Below, one piece after another: positions 11,230 through 18,863 of a stretch of DNA of 64,000 nucleotides (position 1 is its first letter; each line of letters opens with the position of its first letter). The DNA is from Reyranella sp. (lineage in GTDB: Bacteria; Pseudomonadota; Alphaproteobacteria; Reyranellales; Reyranellaceae): assembly GCA_019750135.1 (NCBI GenBank), contig JAIEOV010000105.1, positions 1 to 64,000 on the forward strand, read 5' to 3'. Position numbers and translations under genes: made by a program. The notes below the pieces were generated by a model. That model made no database searches. It saw only the letters and a program-made list of their open reading frames with translations, and was not told the DNA's origin.

Positions 11230-12530
11230 TGGCTATCACGCTGCCTGACGTTCCGGGGCTGCGGCATCGGTTGTCGCGCCTTTGGGCCGGACTGGCGCGG
11301 ATCGGGCGCTGGCGCCCGAGCCTGTCCATGGCCGCGATCCGGGCGGCCGGCCGCACCTCGACGACCATGCCGCTGGGTGCCCAGCAGCTCAAGCGCCAGC
11401 GCACCAGTACGCTGTTGTCGCTGGGCGGCGTCACGGCGAGCCTGCTGGTGATCTTCGCGCAGCTTGGCATCGAGCGCGCCGTCTACGAATCGTCGGTGCG
11501 CCTGCACCGCATGGTGTCGGGCGACCTCATCATCGTGCCCTACGGCTTCAAGTCGATGCAGCTGCACGCCGAGGTGCCCGTGGCGGTGACCGACATCATC
11601 GCCACCAATCCCGCGGTCTCCTCGTATTCGCCATTCTGGTTCGGCGTCATGTCGCTCCAGCATACCGGCATGCCGACCTCGCGCCGCCTCGCCTGGTACG
11701 CCGTCGACCCGGAGAAGCCTGCCGTCGACGTGCCCGGCCTCAAGGAGAACCTGCACAAGCTCCGGGAAACGCGGCGCATCCTGTTCGATCGCGATTCGCG
11801 GCCTTATTTCGGCGATCTCGCCGCCCAGGCCGACAGCGGCTCGGAGTACACGGTGCTGGGCCCGCCCGACAATCGCGGACTGCTGCGCCAGCTCTTCGCC
11901 GTCGGCACCTTCGCCGTCGGGCCGAACGTGCTGAACGACGGCGCCATCATGATGAGCCAGGAGACCATGGCCGAGGTGTTCGGCAACTGGTGGTCCGACC
12001 GTCCGGCCTTCATCTCGATCCATCTGGCGCCCGGCGCCGATGTCAATGCGGTGCGCGACCAGCTCAACCGCACCCTGGTCGGCCGCGGCGAGGCGATCGA
12101 CAAGCGCGAGTTCGAGGCCCGCGAGCGGGTCTACTGGTCGCGCGAGACGCCGGTCGGCTACATCACCGATCTCGGCTTCGTCATGGGCGTGATGATCGGC
12201 ATGGTGTTCATCTACTACGCCCAGTACCAGATCATCCGCTTCTACCTGCCCGAATACGCCATCCTGAAGAGCCTGGGCTACGACTGGTGGTTCTTCCTGT
12301 TCATGATCGGCCAGATCGGCGCGGCCATCATCACCCCGGCCTTCGTCGTGTCCTTTGCGCTGGCGCGCGTGGTCTACGGTGTCACCGAGGCCGCCATGCA
12401 TCTCGGCATGTCGATGGGGCTGCGCGAGATGACGGTCTCGCTGGTCGCCTGCGTGATCATGACGGTGGTGTCGAGCCTGTTCGCCATCCGCCGGCTGTGG
12501 AAGGTCGATCCCATCATGCTGTTCGAGTGA
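11229..12530 (+). CDS. ABC exporter permease, FtsX/MacB fold (DevC-like)
   Basis: 433 residues with the FtsX/DevC layout: one membrane segment near the N-terminus (about 60-80), a large periplasmic domain (about 90-300) and three segments at the C-terminus, ending in the IRRLWKVDPIMLF tail typical of DevC. The first 50 residues are an Arg-rich extension with no clear domain. DevC exports glycolipids in cyanobacteria. The start overlaps the adaptor gene by 1 bp. Confidence 0.87.
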   Translation: MAITLPDVPGLRHRLSRLWAGLARIGRWRPSLSMAAIRAAGRTSTTMPLGAQQLKRQRTSTLLSLGGVTASLLVIFAQLGIERAVYESSVRLHRMVSGDLIIVPYGFKSMQLHAEVPVAVTDIIATNPAVSSYSPFWFGVMSLQHTGMPTSRRLAWYAVDPEKPAVDVPGLKENLHKLRETRRILFDRDSRPYFGDLAAQADSGSEYTVLGPPDNRGLLRQLFAVGTFAVGPNVLNDGAIMMSQETMAEVFGNWWSDRPAFISIHLAPGADVNAVRDQLNRTLVGRGEAIDKREFEARERVYWSRETPVGYITDLGFVMGVMIGMVFIYYAQYQIIRFYLPEYAILKSLGYDWWFFLFMIGQIGAAIITPAFVVSFALARVVYGVTEAAMHLGMSMGLREMTVSLVACVIMTVVSSLFAIRRLWKVDPIMLFE

Positions 12531-12532
12531 CC

Positions 12533-13252
12533 ATGTCGACCGACGCTGCCCATAATTTTGGACCGCCCGTCGTCGAAGCGGTCGACGTCCATCACCATTA
12601 CGGCGAGGGGCCGCAGCGGGCCGACGTCCTGTTCGACATCAACATGCAGGTGCGCGAGGGCGAGCTGGTGATCGTCACCGGCCCCTCCGGGTCGGGCAAG
12701 ACCACGCTGCTCACCATCCTGGGCACCATGCGCCGCCCCTCGGAGGGCAAGCTGCGCCTGCTCGGCACCGACCTCATGGGCTTGCAGGGCCGAGAGCTCG
12801 ACGCGCTGCGCAACCGCATCCGCTTCCTGTTCCAGAAGCGCAACCTGCTGTCGTCGCTGACGGCGCTGCAGAACGTCATGGCCGGCGTCTCGACGACGCC
12901 GCTGTCGGACCCCAAGTGGGACGAGCCGCGCGCGCGACACCTGCTCAGCCTGCTGGGGCTGGGCGACAAGGCCGCGGCCTGGCCCGACGAGCTGTCGGGC
13001 GGCCAGCAGCAGCGTGTCGCCATCGCCCGCGTCATGATCGGCCTGCCCGATCTCATCATCGCCGACGAGCCGACCTCGGCCCTCGACCGCGTGGCCGGTC
13101 GCCTGGTGGTCGATCAGTTGAAGGACCTCGCCATGCGTGCCAAGTGCGCCGTCGTGCTGTCGACCCACGACGAGCGTATCTTCGACGTCGCCTCCCGCCG
13201 CCTGCATATCGAGGACGGCCGCTGCTTCGACGTGCCGATCCACTATCACTGA
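12533..13252 (+). CDS. ABC exporter ATPase (DevA/LolD-like)
   Basis: 239 residues with Walker A GPSGSGKTT, Q-loop in FLFQKRNLLSSLTA, signature LSGGQQQRVAIAR, Walker B LIIADEPTSALD and switch His in STHDERIF. The FQKRNLL stretch is characteristic of DevA rather than LolD or MacB ATPases. It starts 2 bp after the permease stop. Confidence 0.92.
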   Translation: MSTDAAHNFGPPVVEAVDVHHHYGEGPQRADVLFDINMQVREGELVIVTGPSGSGKTTLLTILGTMRRPSEGKLRLLGTDLMGLQGRELDALRNRIRFLFQKRNLLSSLTALQNVMAGVSTTPLSDPKWDEPRARHLLSLLGLGDKAAAWPDELSGGQQQRVAIARVMIGLPDLIIADEPTSALDRVAGRLVVDQLKDLAMRAKCAVVLSTHDERIFDVASRRLHIEDGRCFDVPIHYH

Positions 13253-13261
13253 GCGGCAGCC

Positions 13262-14506
13262 ATGCTGCTCGCGGTCGTCGACCTCATCGCTTTCCTCTGC
13301 CTGGCCGTCCAGTTCGTCATCGCTGGGTACTTCCTCTATCTCGTCTACTGGTCGATCGAAGCGCCGCCGGTCGACCCGGCCGCGCCGACGTTGCCCGACG
13401 AGCTGCCGCGCGTGCTGGTGCAGATCCCGGTCTATAATGAACCTCTGGTGATCGACCGCGTTCTCGGCGCCGCCGCCGCCCTCGACTGGCCGCGCGACAG
13501 GCTGATCATCCAGCTGCTCGACGACAGCACCGACATCACCTCCGACATCGCCGTCCATGCCGTGGCGCGCCTCAAGCGCGACGGCGTCGACGTCGCCCAT
13601 ATCCGGCGCGACGACCGCAGCGGCTTCAAGGCCGGCGCCCTGGCCGAAGGCTTGAAGCTCTGCGATGCGCCCTATGTCGCCGTGTTCGACGCCGATTTCG
13701 TGCCGGAGCCGGGCTGGCTGCGCGGCGCCATGGCGGCTCTGCTGGCCGAACCGCGCGCTGCCTTCGTGCAAACCCGCATCGAATGGGGCAACGGCGAGAA
13801 GAACTGGCTCACACGGGCGCAACGGCTGATGCAGGACGCCCATTTCGCCGTCGAGCAGGACATCCGCGCCCGCCGCGGCATGCCCTTCCAGTTCAACGGC
13901 ACGGGCGGCATCTGGCGGCGCGCCGCGGTCGAGGAGGCGGGCGGCTGGTCGCACGACACGCTGTCGGAGGACCTCGACCTGGTGCTGCGGACCTCGCTCG
14001 CGGGCTGGCACGGCGTGTTCCTGATGGAACCGCATGTCGTCGGCGAGCTGCCGGCCAAGCTCGATGATTTCAGCGCCCAGCAGAGCCGCTGGTCCAAGGG
14101 CTTCATGCAGGTCGCCCGCAAGCTCCTCGGCCCGATCTGGCGCTCGGACTGGTCGGACGAGGCCAAGTTCATGACCACCGTGGCGCTCGGCCAGCAGCTC
14201 ATCTTCCCGGTGCTGGCCGCCGGTATCGTGGCGCTGGTCCTGTCGGCGATCGGCCATGGCTATCTGCCGGGGTTCTTCCGCTTCCTGCTGTGGCTGTGGT
14301 TCATCGCCATGCTGGCGGTGCTGTTCGGCATGACCTTCGGCGCCTGGCGCCGCCTGAAGCGGGGCGACCTCGGGCGCTATCTCGTCACGGCGGCCAGTGT
14401 GCCGGCGCTGATCGTCTATCTTGCCGCCGCCAATGCCGGTCCGATCGTTGCCGCCGTGTTCGGACGCAAGACCGAGTTCAACCGCACGCCCAAGGCCGGC
14501 GCCTGA
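13262..14506 (+). CDS. GT2 processive glycosyltransferase, CslA-like (first of two)
   Basis: 414 residues. An N-terminal membrane segment leads into a GT2 domain with D1 in LLDDSTD, the DxD motif in DADFVP, D3 in SEDLDL and QQSRW, followed by three or four membrane segments. The run VLVQIPVYNE...DWPRDRLIIQLLDDSTD resembles plant CslA mannan/glucomannan synthases and their bacterial relatives, so it probably polymerises a beta-linked glycan across the membrane. There is no PilZ domain. Product inferred, not shown. Confidence 0.87.
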   Translation: MLLAVVDLIAFLCLAVQFVIAGYFLYLVYWSIEAPPVDPAAPTLPDELPRVLVQIPVYNEPLVIDRVLGAAAALDWPRDRLIIQLLDDSTDITSDIAVHAVARLKRDGVDVAHIRRDDRSGFKAGALAEGLKLCDAPYVAVFDADFVPEPGWLRGAMAALLAEPRAAFVQTRIEWGNGEKNWLTRAQRLMQDAHFAVEQDIRARRGMPFQFNGTGGIWRRAAVEEAGGWSHDTLSEDLDLVLRTSLAGWHGVFLMEPHVVGELPAKLDDFSAQQSRWSKGFMQVARKLLGPIWRSDWSDEAKFMTTVALGQQLIFPVLAAGIVALVLSAIGHGYLPGFFRFLLWLWFIAMLAVLFGMTFGAWRRLKRGDLGRYLVTAASVPALIVYLAAANAGPIVAAVFGRKTEFNRTPKAGA

Positions 14507-15804
14507 TGGCTGCGATCGCTACCCTGGCCTTGGCTCTCGCCGCGGTCTTCGCGGTGTGCTGCGTGCTGCTGGCGGCCTTCGTCGGCAGCCTGCTCTACAT
14601 GGTGATCCTGCATCATCGCCTGAAGGAGCGGGGGCTCGCCCGCGAGGAGGCGCTGCTCGCCACGCCGCTGCCGCCCGATGCCGACTTGCCGCACGTCGTC
14701 GTGCAGATCCCGTCCTTCAACGAAGGCGGCGTGCTCCGGCGCGGCATCGAGGCCGCGGCCCTGCTCGACTGGCCGCGCGACAAGCTGCATATCCAGGTAC
14801 TCGACGACAGCACCGACGAGACCGCCGAGCTCGCCCGCACCGTGGTGGCCGAGCTCAAGGCGAAGGGCTTCGACATCGTCGCCTTGCAGCGCACTGACCG
14901 CTCGGGTTTCAAAGGCGGCGCCCTGCACGAGGCGATGCAGAAGACGCCGCACGACTACTTCGCGATCTTTGATGTCGACTACGTCCCGTCGCCCGACTTT
15001 CTGCGCACCTGCATGCGGCCGTTCTTCGCCAACCCCAACTGGGCGTTCGTGCAGGCGCGCTTCGACTTCCTCAATCCGCACGAGAACGCGCTCACCGAGA
15101 TGCAGATGGTGACCCTCGACGCCCATCTCGGCATCGAGCAGGCGACGCGTTGCTGGGCCGGCCATCCGCTGCCGTTCAACGGCACGTGCGGCATCTGGCA
15201 GAGGGCCGCCATCGAGGCGGGCGGCGGCTGGAAAGGCGACACCGTCACCGAGGACCTCGACCTTACCTATCGCGGCTGGGTCAAGGGCTGGCGGGCGCTG
15301 TTCCTGACCAGCGTGCCGGTGCCGGGCGAGCTGCCGGCCGACACCAAGACCTGGCTGCGCCAGCAGCAGCGCTGGCAGGATGGTTTCCGCCATGTCGGGC
15401 TGCGCATGTTCCCGGAGATCCTGAGGAGCCGCGATATCACGCCGTCATCGAAGGCGGCTGCGCTGCTCCACCTCTGCATGTCGCTCAACCAGCCGGTGCT
15501 GCTGGTCGGCGTCGTCTCGGGGCTGCTGTCCGGGCTGCTTGCGCCGTCGCTGGCGCCGCTGCTGCTGACCCTGTTCTTCGTGACCCTGGCCTGGGTGCTG
15601 TTCTGCGCCACGACGTTCCTGCGCGCCGGCCACAACTTCATCCGTGGCGGGGAAATGTCGCCGGCGCGCTTCGCCCTGGTGCTGTTGCGCTTCGTCGGCG
15701 GCCAGGTGGCGATGCTCGTGCGCTCCCTCGGGGTGCACATCAACAAGCGCCTCAACAGGCCCAAGCCGATCGTCTTCGACCGCACACCCAAGAAGGGCGC
15801 CTGA
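14506..15804 (+). CDS. GT2 processive glycosyltransferase, CslA-like (second of two)
   Basis: 432 residues, clearly related to the preceding gene: HVVVQIPSFNE, VLDDSTDE, DVDYVP, TEDLDL and QQQRW. It has one membrane segment at the N-terminus and about four after the catalytic domain. It differs most in the C-terminal membrane region and has a basic tail. It overlaps the first synthase gene by 1 bp (TGATG), so the pair is co-translated and may work as a heteromer or add two different sugars. Last gene of the glycan cluster. Confidence 0.87.
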   Translation: MAAIATLALALAAVFAVCCVLLAAFVGSLLYMVILHHRLKERGLAREEALLATPLPPDADLPHVVVQIPSFNEGGVLRRGIEAAALLDWPRDKLHIQVLDDSTDETAELARTVVAELKAKGFDIVALQRTDRSGFKGGALHEAMQKTPHDYFAIFDVDYVPSPDFLRTCMRPFFANPNWAFVQARFDFLNPHENALTEMQMVTLDAHLGIEQATRCWAGHPLPFNGTCGIWQRAAIEAGGGWKGDTVTEDLDLTYRGWVKGWRALFLTSVPVPGELPADTKTWLRQQQRWQDGFRHVGLRMFPEILRSRDITPSSKAAALLHLCMSLNQPVLLVGVVSGLLSGLLAPSLAPLLLTLFFVTLAWVLFCATTFLRAGHNFIRGGEMSPARFALVLLRFVGGQVAMLVRSLGVHINKRLNRPKPIVFDRTPKKGA

Positions 15805-15841
15805 CTTTTCCGCGCGCAAACAGGACCGTTGAGACGGGTCA

Positions 15842-15877
15842 TTGACTTAACAGAATAGTGATATAACTTATCAGTTA
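15842..15877 (+). promoter_or_regulatory. ArsR promoter with embedded palindromic operator
   Basis: TTGACT (15842-15847), 16 bp, TAACTT (15864-15869) as -10. The -10 is the left arm of a perfect inverted repeat, TAACT-TATC-AGTTA (15864-15877), that ends 1 bp before the ATG. A repressor bound here would cover the -10 and the start site. The predicted start of transcription falls within a few bases of the ATG and there is no Shine-Dalgarno sequence, so the mRNA is probably leaderless. Confidence 0.55.
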
Positions 15878-15878
15878 A

Positions 15879-16193
15879 ATGAATGCCCTCGACCATACTT
15901 TTAATGCTCTGGCCGATCCAACCCGTCGGGCGATCCTGGCGCGTCTCGCGCAGGGCGAGGCGACGGTCGGCCAGCTGGCCGAGCCCTTCGCGATCTCCCA
16001 ACCGGCGATCTCGCGGCACCTGAAGGTGCTCGCGAAGGCCGCCCTGATCTCCAACGAACGGCAGGGCAAGCATCGCCGCTGCCGCCTCCGGCCCGAGGCG
16101 CTCGAAAGCGCCATGACATGGCTCGAGTTCCACCGCCGGTTCTGGGCCGGCAGCCTCGATCGCCTCGATGCCCATCTGAAGTCGGAGAAGTAA
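15879..16193 (+). CDS. ArsR-family winged-helix regulator
   Basis: 104 residues. The start MNALDHTFNALADPTRRAIL and the recognition region QPAISRHLKVLAKAALISNERQGKHR are typical of the ArsR subgroup that sits beside SRPBCC (AHSA1) genes. There are no Cys clusters for metal sensing, so the signal is likely organic. The operator upstream suggests it represses its own operon, which continues with the next two genes. Confidence 0.9.
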   Translation: MNALDHTFNALADPTRRAILARLAQGEATVGQLAEPFAISQPAISRHLKVLAKAALISNERQGKHRRCRLRPEALESAMTWLEFHRRFWAGSLDRLDAHLKSEK

Positions 16194-16196
16194 ACC

Positions 16197-16649
16197 ATGA
16201 TGACCGCTCCATCCGACGACACGGTCCTGGAGATCACGCGCGTGTTCGACGCTCCGCCGGCGCGGGTGTTCGCGGCGTGGCTGGACCTCGGGCAGTTCCA
16301 GTCGTGGATCGGCCCCGAGGGCATCGACTGCGAGGTCGAGCTGCTCGAGCCGCAGGTCGGCGGCCGCTACCGCCTCGTCATGAACACGCCGGAGCGCGTG
16401 ATCCCGGTGTCGGGGGTCTTCCGGTCGATCGAACCTTGCTGCCGCCTGGTCTTCACCTGGGGCTGGGAGGGCGATCCCATCCGGCAGTCGTTGATCACGC
16501 TGACTTTCAGGGAACTCGGCGGCAAGACGGAGCTGACCTTGAGGCAGGAGGGCCTCGGCTCCGTCGAAAGCCGCGACGGCCACGTGCGCGGCTGGCACAG
16601 CGCCTTGAGCAAGCTGGATCGTTATCTGTGCGAGGGAGCGAGCCGATGA
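16197..16649 (+). CDS. SRPBCC/AHSA1-domain protein
   Basis: 150 residues with the AHSA1-type START-like fold: ITRVFDAPPARVFAAWLD at the N-terminus, GGRYRLVMNTP in the middle and GWHSALSKLDRYL at the C-terminus. This family pairs with ArsR regulators. The fold has a deep hydrophobic pocket, but the ligand is unknown. GGAG lies 9 bp before the ATG. It overlaps the glutathione transferase gene by 4 bp. Confidence 0.88.
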   Translation: MMTAPSDDTVLEITRVFDAPPARVFAAWLDLGQFQSWIGPEGIDCEVELLEPQVGGRYRLVMNTPERVIPVSGVFRSIEPCCRLVFTWGWEGDPIRQSLITLTFRELGGKTELTLRQEGLGSVESRDGHVRGWHSALSKLDRYLCEGASR

Positions 16650-17305
16650 GTGCAATCAAGGTCAGCGCCTACCGCTGGGTCCCGCCGTTCGCCCAGGGAC
16701 TGGTCCGCGATCTGCGGGTGCGCTGGGCATTGGAAGAGGCGGGCCTGCCGTATGAGCAGCGTCTGCTCGACTTCAGGGACAAGCCGGAAGGCTACCGGAA
16801 GCTTCAGCCGTTCGGCCAGGTGCCGACCTTCGAAGACGGCGCGCTGGTGCTCTTCGAATCGGGGGCGATCGTGCAGCACATCGCCGAACGATCGACGGCG
16901 CTCCTGGCGGCTGATCCCTCGGCACGCGCGCGGACGATGAGCTGGATGTTCGCGGCGCTGAACACCGTCGAGCCGCCGGTCATGTTCCTGGTCCAGATCG
17001 ATCTGAAGTTCGCCGACGACGCTGCGGCGATGCGGATGCGCGAAGGCGCGGTCGATGCGGTGAAGGGCCGGTTGGAGGGCGTGGCCGCGTGGCTGGGGGA
17101 ACGCGACTACCTCGAGGACCGGTTCACCGCCGGCGACCTGCTGATGGTGACGGTGCTGCGCTTCCTGCGGCACACCGACCTGGTCGTCTCGATCCCGGCG
17201 CTGGCGGCTTATGTGTCGCGTTGCGAAGCGCGTCCGGCTTTCCAGAAGGCGCTTGCTGCGCAGATGGCGACATTCGCCGACAACGCGCCTGCGTCGGCCG
17301 CCTAG
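16646..17305 (+). CDS. Glutathione S-transferase family protein
   Basis: 219 residues. An N-terminal thioredoxin-like domain contains the cis-Pro in GQVPTFEDG and the glutathione-binding Glu-Ser in LFESGAIVQHIAE, followed by an all-alpha C-terminal domain with FTAGDLLMVTVLRFL. The substrate is unknown. Third gene of the ArsR operon by a 4-bp overlap, which suggests a detoxification role triggered by the ArsR ligand. Confidence 0.9.
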   Translation: MSAIKVSAYRWVPPFAQGLVRDLRVRWALEEAGLPYEQRLLDFRDKPEGYRKLQPFGQVPTFEDGALVLFESGAIVQHIAERSTALLAADPSARARTMSWMFAALNTVEPPVMFLVQIDLKFADDAAAMRMREGAVDAVKGRLEGVAAWLGERDYLEDRFTAGDLLMVTVLRFLRHTDLVVSIPALAAYVSRCEARPAFQKALAAQMATFADNAPASAA

Positions 17306-17433
17306 ACGTTTCGGGTTGAAAGCACTGCTGGCACTCCGTCCGGCGACACAAGGCGAGGCGTTATTGCGTCGGGACCCCCCTTATGGGACGCAAAAACTCT
17401 CGAAAACGAAATCGGGAATAGAAACCACAGTTA

Positions 17434-17462
17434 TTGACTGGTCGGCACTATGGTTATATAGA
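17434..17462 (+). promoter_or_regulatory. Strong sigma-70-type promoter of candidate sRNA copy A
   Basis: TTGACT (17434-17439), exactly 17 bp, TATAGA (17457-17462). The 12 bases ACAGTTATTGAC that include the -35 are repeated exactly at copy B. No coding region follows on this strand. Confidence 0.6.
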
Positions 17463-17468
17463 TGATTC

Positions 17469-17560
17469 GTTGCACTGCATGTCGGTGTTCCCGCGCTATG
17501 CATCGTCAATCCGATCGAGTGCCGGGGGCTCCTGTGCGGGAGTCACCCAATGATCTTCCG
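17469..17560 (+). ncRNA. Candidate small RNA, copy A
   Basis: Starts at the predicted start point of the promoter above. A 32-base block (17492-17523, beginning CGCGCTATGCATCG) matches copy B at about 25 of 32 positions. It is followed after 3 bases by a hairpin with GGCTCC (17527-17532) and GGAGTC (17539-17544). No reading frame is conserved with copy B. The 3' end is unknown, as no T-run terminator is visible. I do not recognise an Rfam family. The rest of the 17306-17754 gap holds only AT-rich repeats. Confidence 0.45.
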
Positions 17561-17587
17561 TAAGGGGCAGTCCACAGCGAAGGGGCC

Positions 17588-17684
17588 TGCAGAAAATGCA
17601 TTAAATGCATAAAATTGAGAAGCCGCATGAATTCAATGGTTTGGCGGACCACGGCCAACCTGCAAAAAATATGCAGAAAATGCA
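17588..17684. repeat. AT-rich cluster of TGCA-containing repeats
   Basis: TGCAGAAAATGCA occurs exactly twice (17588-17600 and 17672-17684), with extra ATGCAT and TGCAAAAAATATGCAG elements between and beside them. The patch is much more AT-rich than its surroundings and lies between the candidate sRNA and a convergent gene. Function unknown. Confidence 0.4.
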
Positions 17685-17754
17685 GAAATTCACGAGCGGC
17701 GAACGACAGTGCATGCACCCGCTGGCAACGCCGAGAGGCGCCTGCGCGCGCCTT

Positions 17755-18717
17755 TCAGGCGAGCACGCTCTCCCGCACCAGCGGATGGTGCGCGCAGCGC
17801 AGGCCGCCGCCGGTGGCGATCGGCCCGTCGAAGGGCAGGGGGATGACGTCGATCCCGCGCTTGCGCATCTCGTCGATCACGCGGGCATTGTCGGCATCGA
17901 CGATGACGCGGCCTTCCTCGAGGACGAGTGCGTTGGTGGCCAGATGATTGGCCTCGTCAACCGACACGGTGATCTTGTCCCAGCCACGCAGCGACATCGG
18001 CAGGCCGTCGATCAGCTTCTCCGGGCAATAGACAAGCAGCCCGGGCTTGATCAGCGCCAGGGCGCAATCGAGATGCAGCACGTTCGACTTCATCGCCACG
18101 GCCAGCACGCGATACCTGTCGCCCAGCAGGGCCTGCAGCCAGTCGGCGCCGGCAAGGTCGGAGGCGCAGCCCGAGATGCCGACATAGACCTCGCGGCCGT
18201 TCAGCAGCGTGTCGCCGCCTTCGAGGAACGGCCCGTCGACGCAGCCCGGCGAGCCCAAGGGCACGCTCGACCAGCGCGCGCCGCGCTGCTGCACCATCCG
18301 CTGGATGATGGGCCGCAGCCCATAGCGCTCGCGCTGGCGGCAGATCAGCCGCAGCGAGGCATCGATCACGTGGTCGCCGACCACGATCATGCCGTCGCGC
18401 GCGAAGAGCTGGGCGCCCTCTCCGTTGGGCGCGAGAAAGGTGCGCTCCACGCCCTCCAGCCGCTGCGGGCGATGGACGGTCACGCCCTCGCGTGCCACCA
18501 GCTCGGCCAACGCGTCGACCTGGCGTTCGATGCGATGGGCCCACTCGGGGGCGACGTCGATCAGGCGACGGCCCTTGTGGGCGCGGCTCACCTTCTCGCC
18601 TTCCGGCAGCAGCCAGCGCTGGGACTCCTCATGGAAGACGACGAAATCCTCGGCCGGCGAGATGCCGATCACGACCTCGCGCAGCTTGCCCCACTCGTGA
18701 TGAGCCCCGAATCGCAT
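17755..18717 (-). CDS. Amidinotransferase-like protein (GATM/DDAH superfamily)
   Basis: 320 residues from the ATG at 18717. The guanidino-group-modifying fold is shown by the acidic motif FLEGGDTLLNG, the His motif NVLHLDCALALI, and the nucleophile Cys near the C-terminus in GGGLRCAHHPL. Similarity is spread across glycine/inosamine amidinotransferases and dimethylarginine hydrolases, so the substrate (arginine, methylarginine or another guanidine) is open. In-frame codons upstream of 18717 lie in a repeat element and are not believed to be coding. Confidence 0.8.
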   Translation of the reverse strand: MRFGAHHEWGKLREVVIGISPAEDFVVFHEESQRWLLPEGEKVSRAHKGRRLIDVAPEWAHRIERQVDALAELVAREGVTVHRPQRLEGVERTFLAPNGEGAQLFARDGMIVVGDHVIDASLRLICRQRERYGLRPIIQRMVQQRGARWSSVPLGSPGCVDGPFLEGGDTLLNGREVYVGISGCASDLAGADWLQALLGDRYRVLAVAMKSNVLHLDCALALIKPGLLVYCPEKLIDGLPMSLRGWDKITVSVDEANHLATNALVLEEGRVIVDADNARVIDEMRKRGIDVIPLPFDGPIATGGGLRCAHHPLVRESVLA

Positions 18718-18728
18718 TACCGGAACGG

Positions 18729-18857
18729 CCTCACCCTGAGGAGGCCCCCTCGATACCTCGGGGTAAACTCGGGGCCGGCTCGAAGGGTGGCAGCAGGCAC
18801 AGTGTCTGGGGCCCATGCTTCGAGACGCATCGCTTCGCGATGCTCCTCAGCATGAGG
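18729..18857. repeat. Palindromic intergenic repeat (CCTCAccCTGAGGAG type)
   Basis: Outer arms CCTCACCCTGAGGAG (18729-18743) and CTCCTCAGCATGAGG (18843-18857) are near-perfect inverted copies. Inner segments (CTCGAAGGGTGG and CATGCTTCGAGACG) also pair. It resembles a family of dispersed palindromic repeats common in alphaproteobacteria. It fills the gap between the 3' end of manC and the start of the amidinotransferase gene. Confidence 0.7.
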
Positions 18858-18863
18858 TCGGTC

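Noticed and set aside
12374..14257. A 627-codon minus-strand frame across the DevA-like and first GT2 genes
   Set aside because: Covers two real plus-strand genes; composition is low-complexity shadow.
5681..15804. A genomic island inserted at tRNA-Lys
   Set aside because: No integrase, no repeat of the tRNA 3' end downstream and no change in base composition by eye.
17469..17560. 6S RNA, SRP RNA or tmRNA as the identity of the candidate small RNA
   Set aside because: The hallmark sequences of those RNAs are absent, and two diverged copies would be unusual for them.
17506..17718. A 70-codon minus-strand frame (FLHFLHIFCRL) in the gap after the GST gene
   Set aside because: It comes from the TGCA/AAAA repeats and overlaps the candidate sRNA; there is no ribosome site or homology I recognise.
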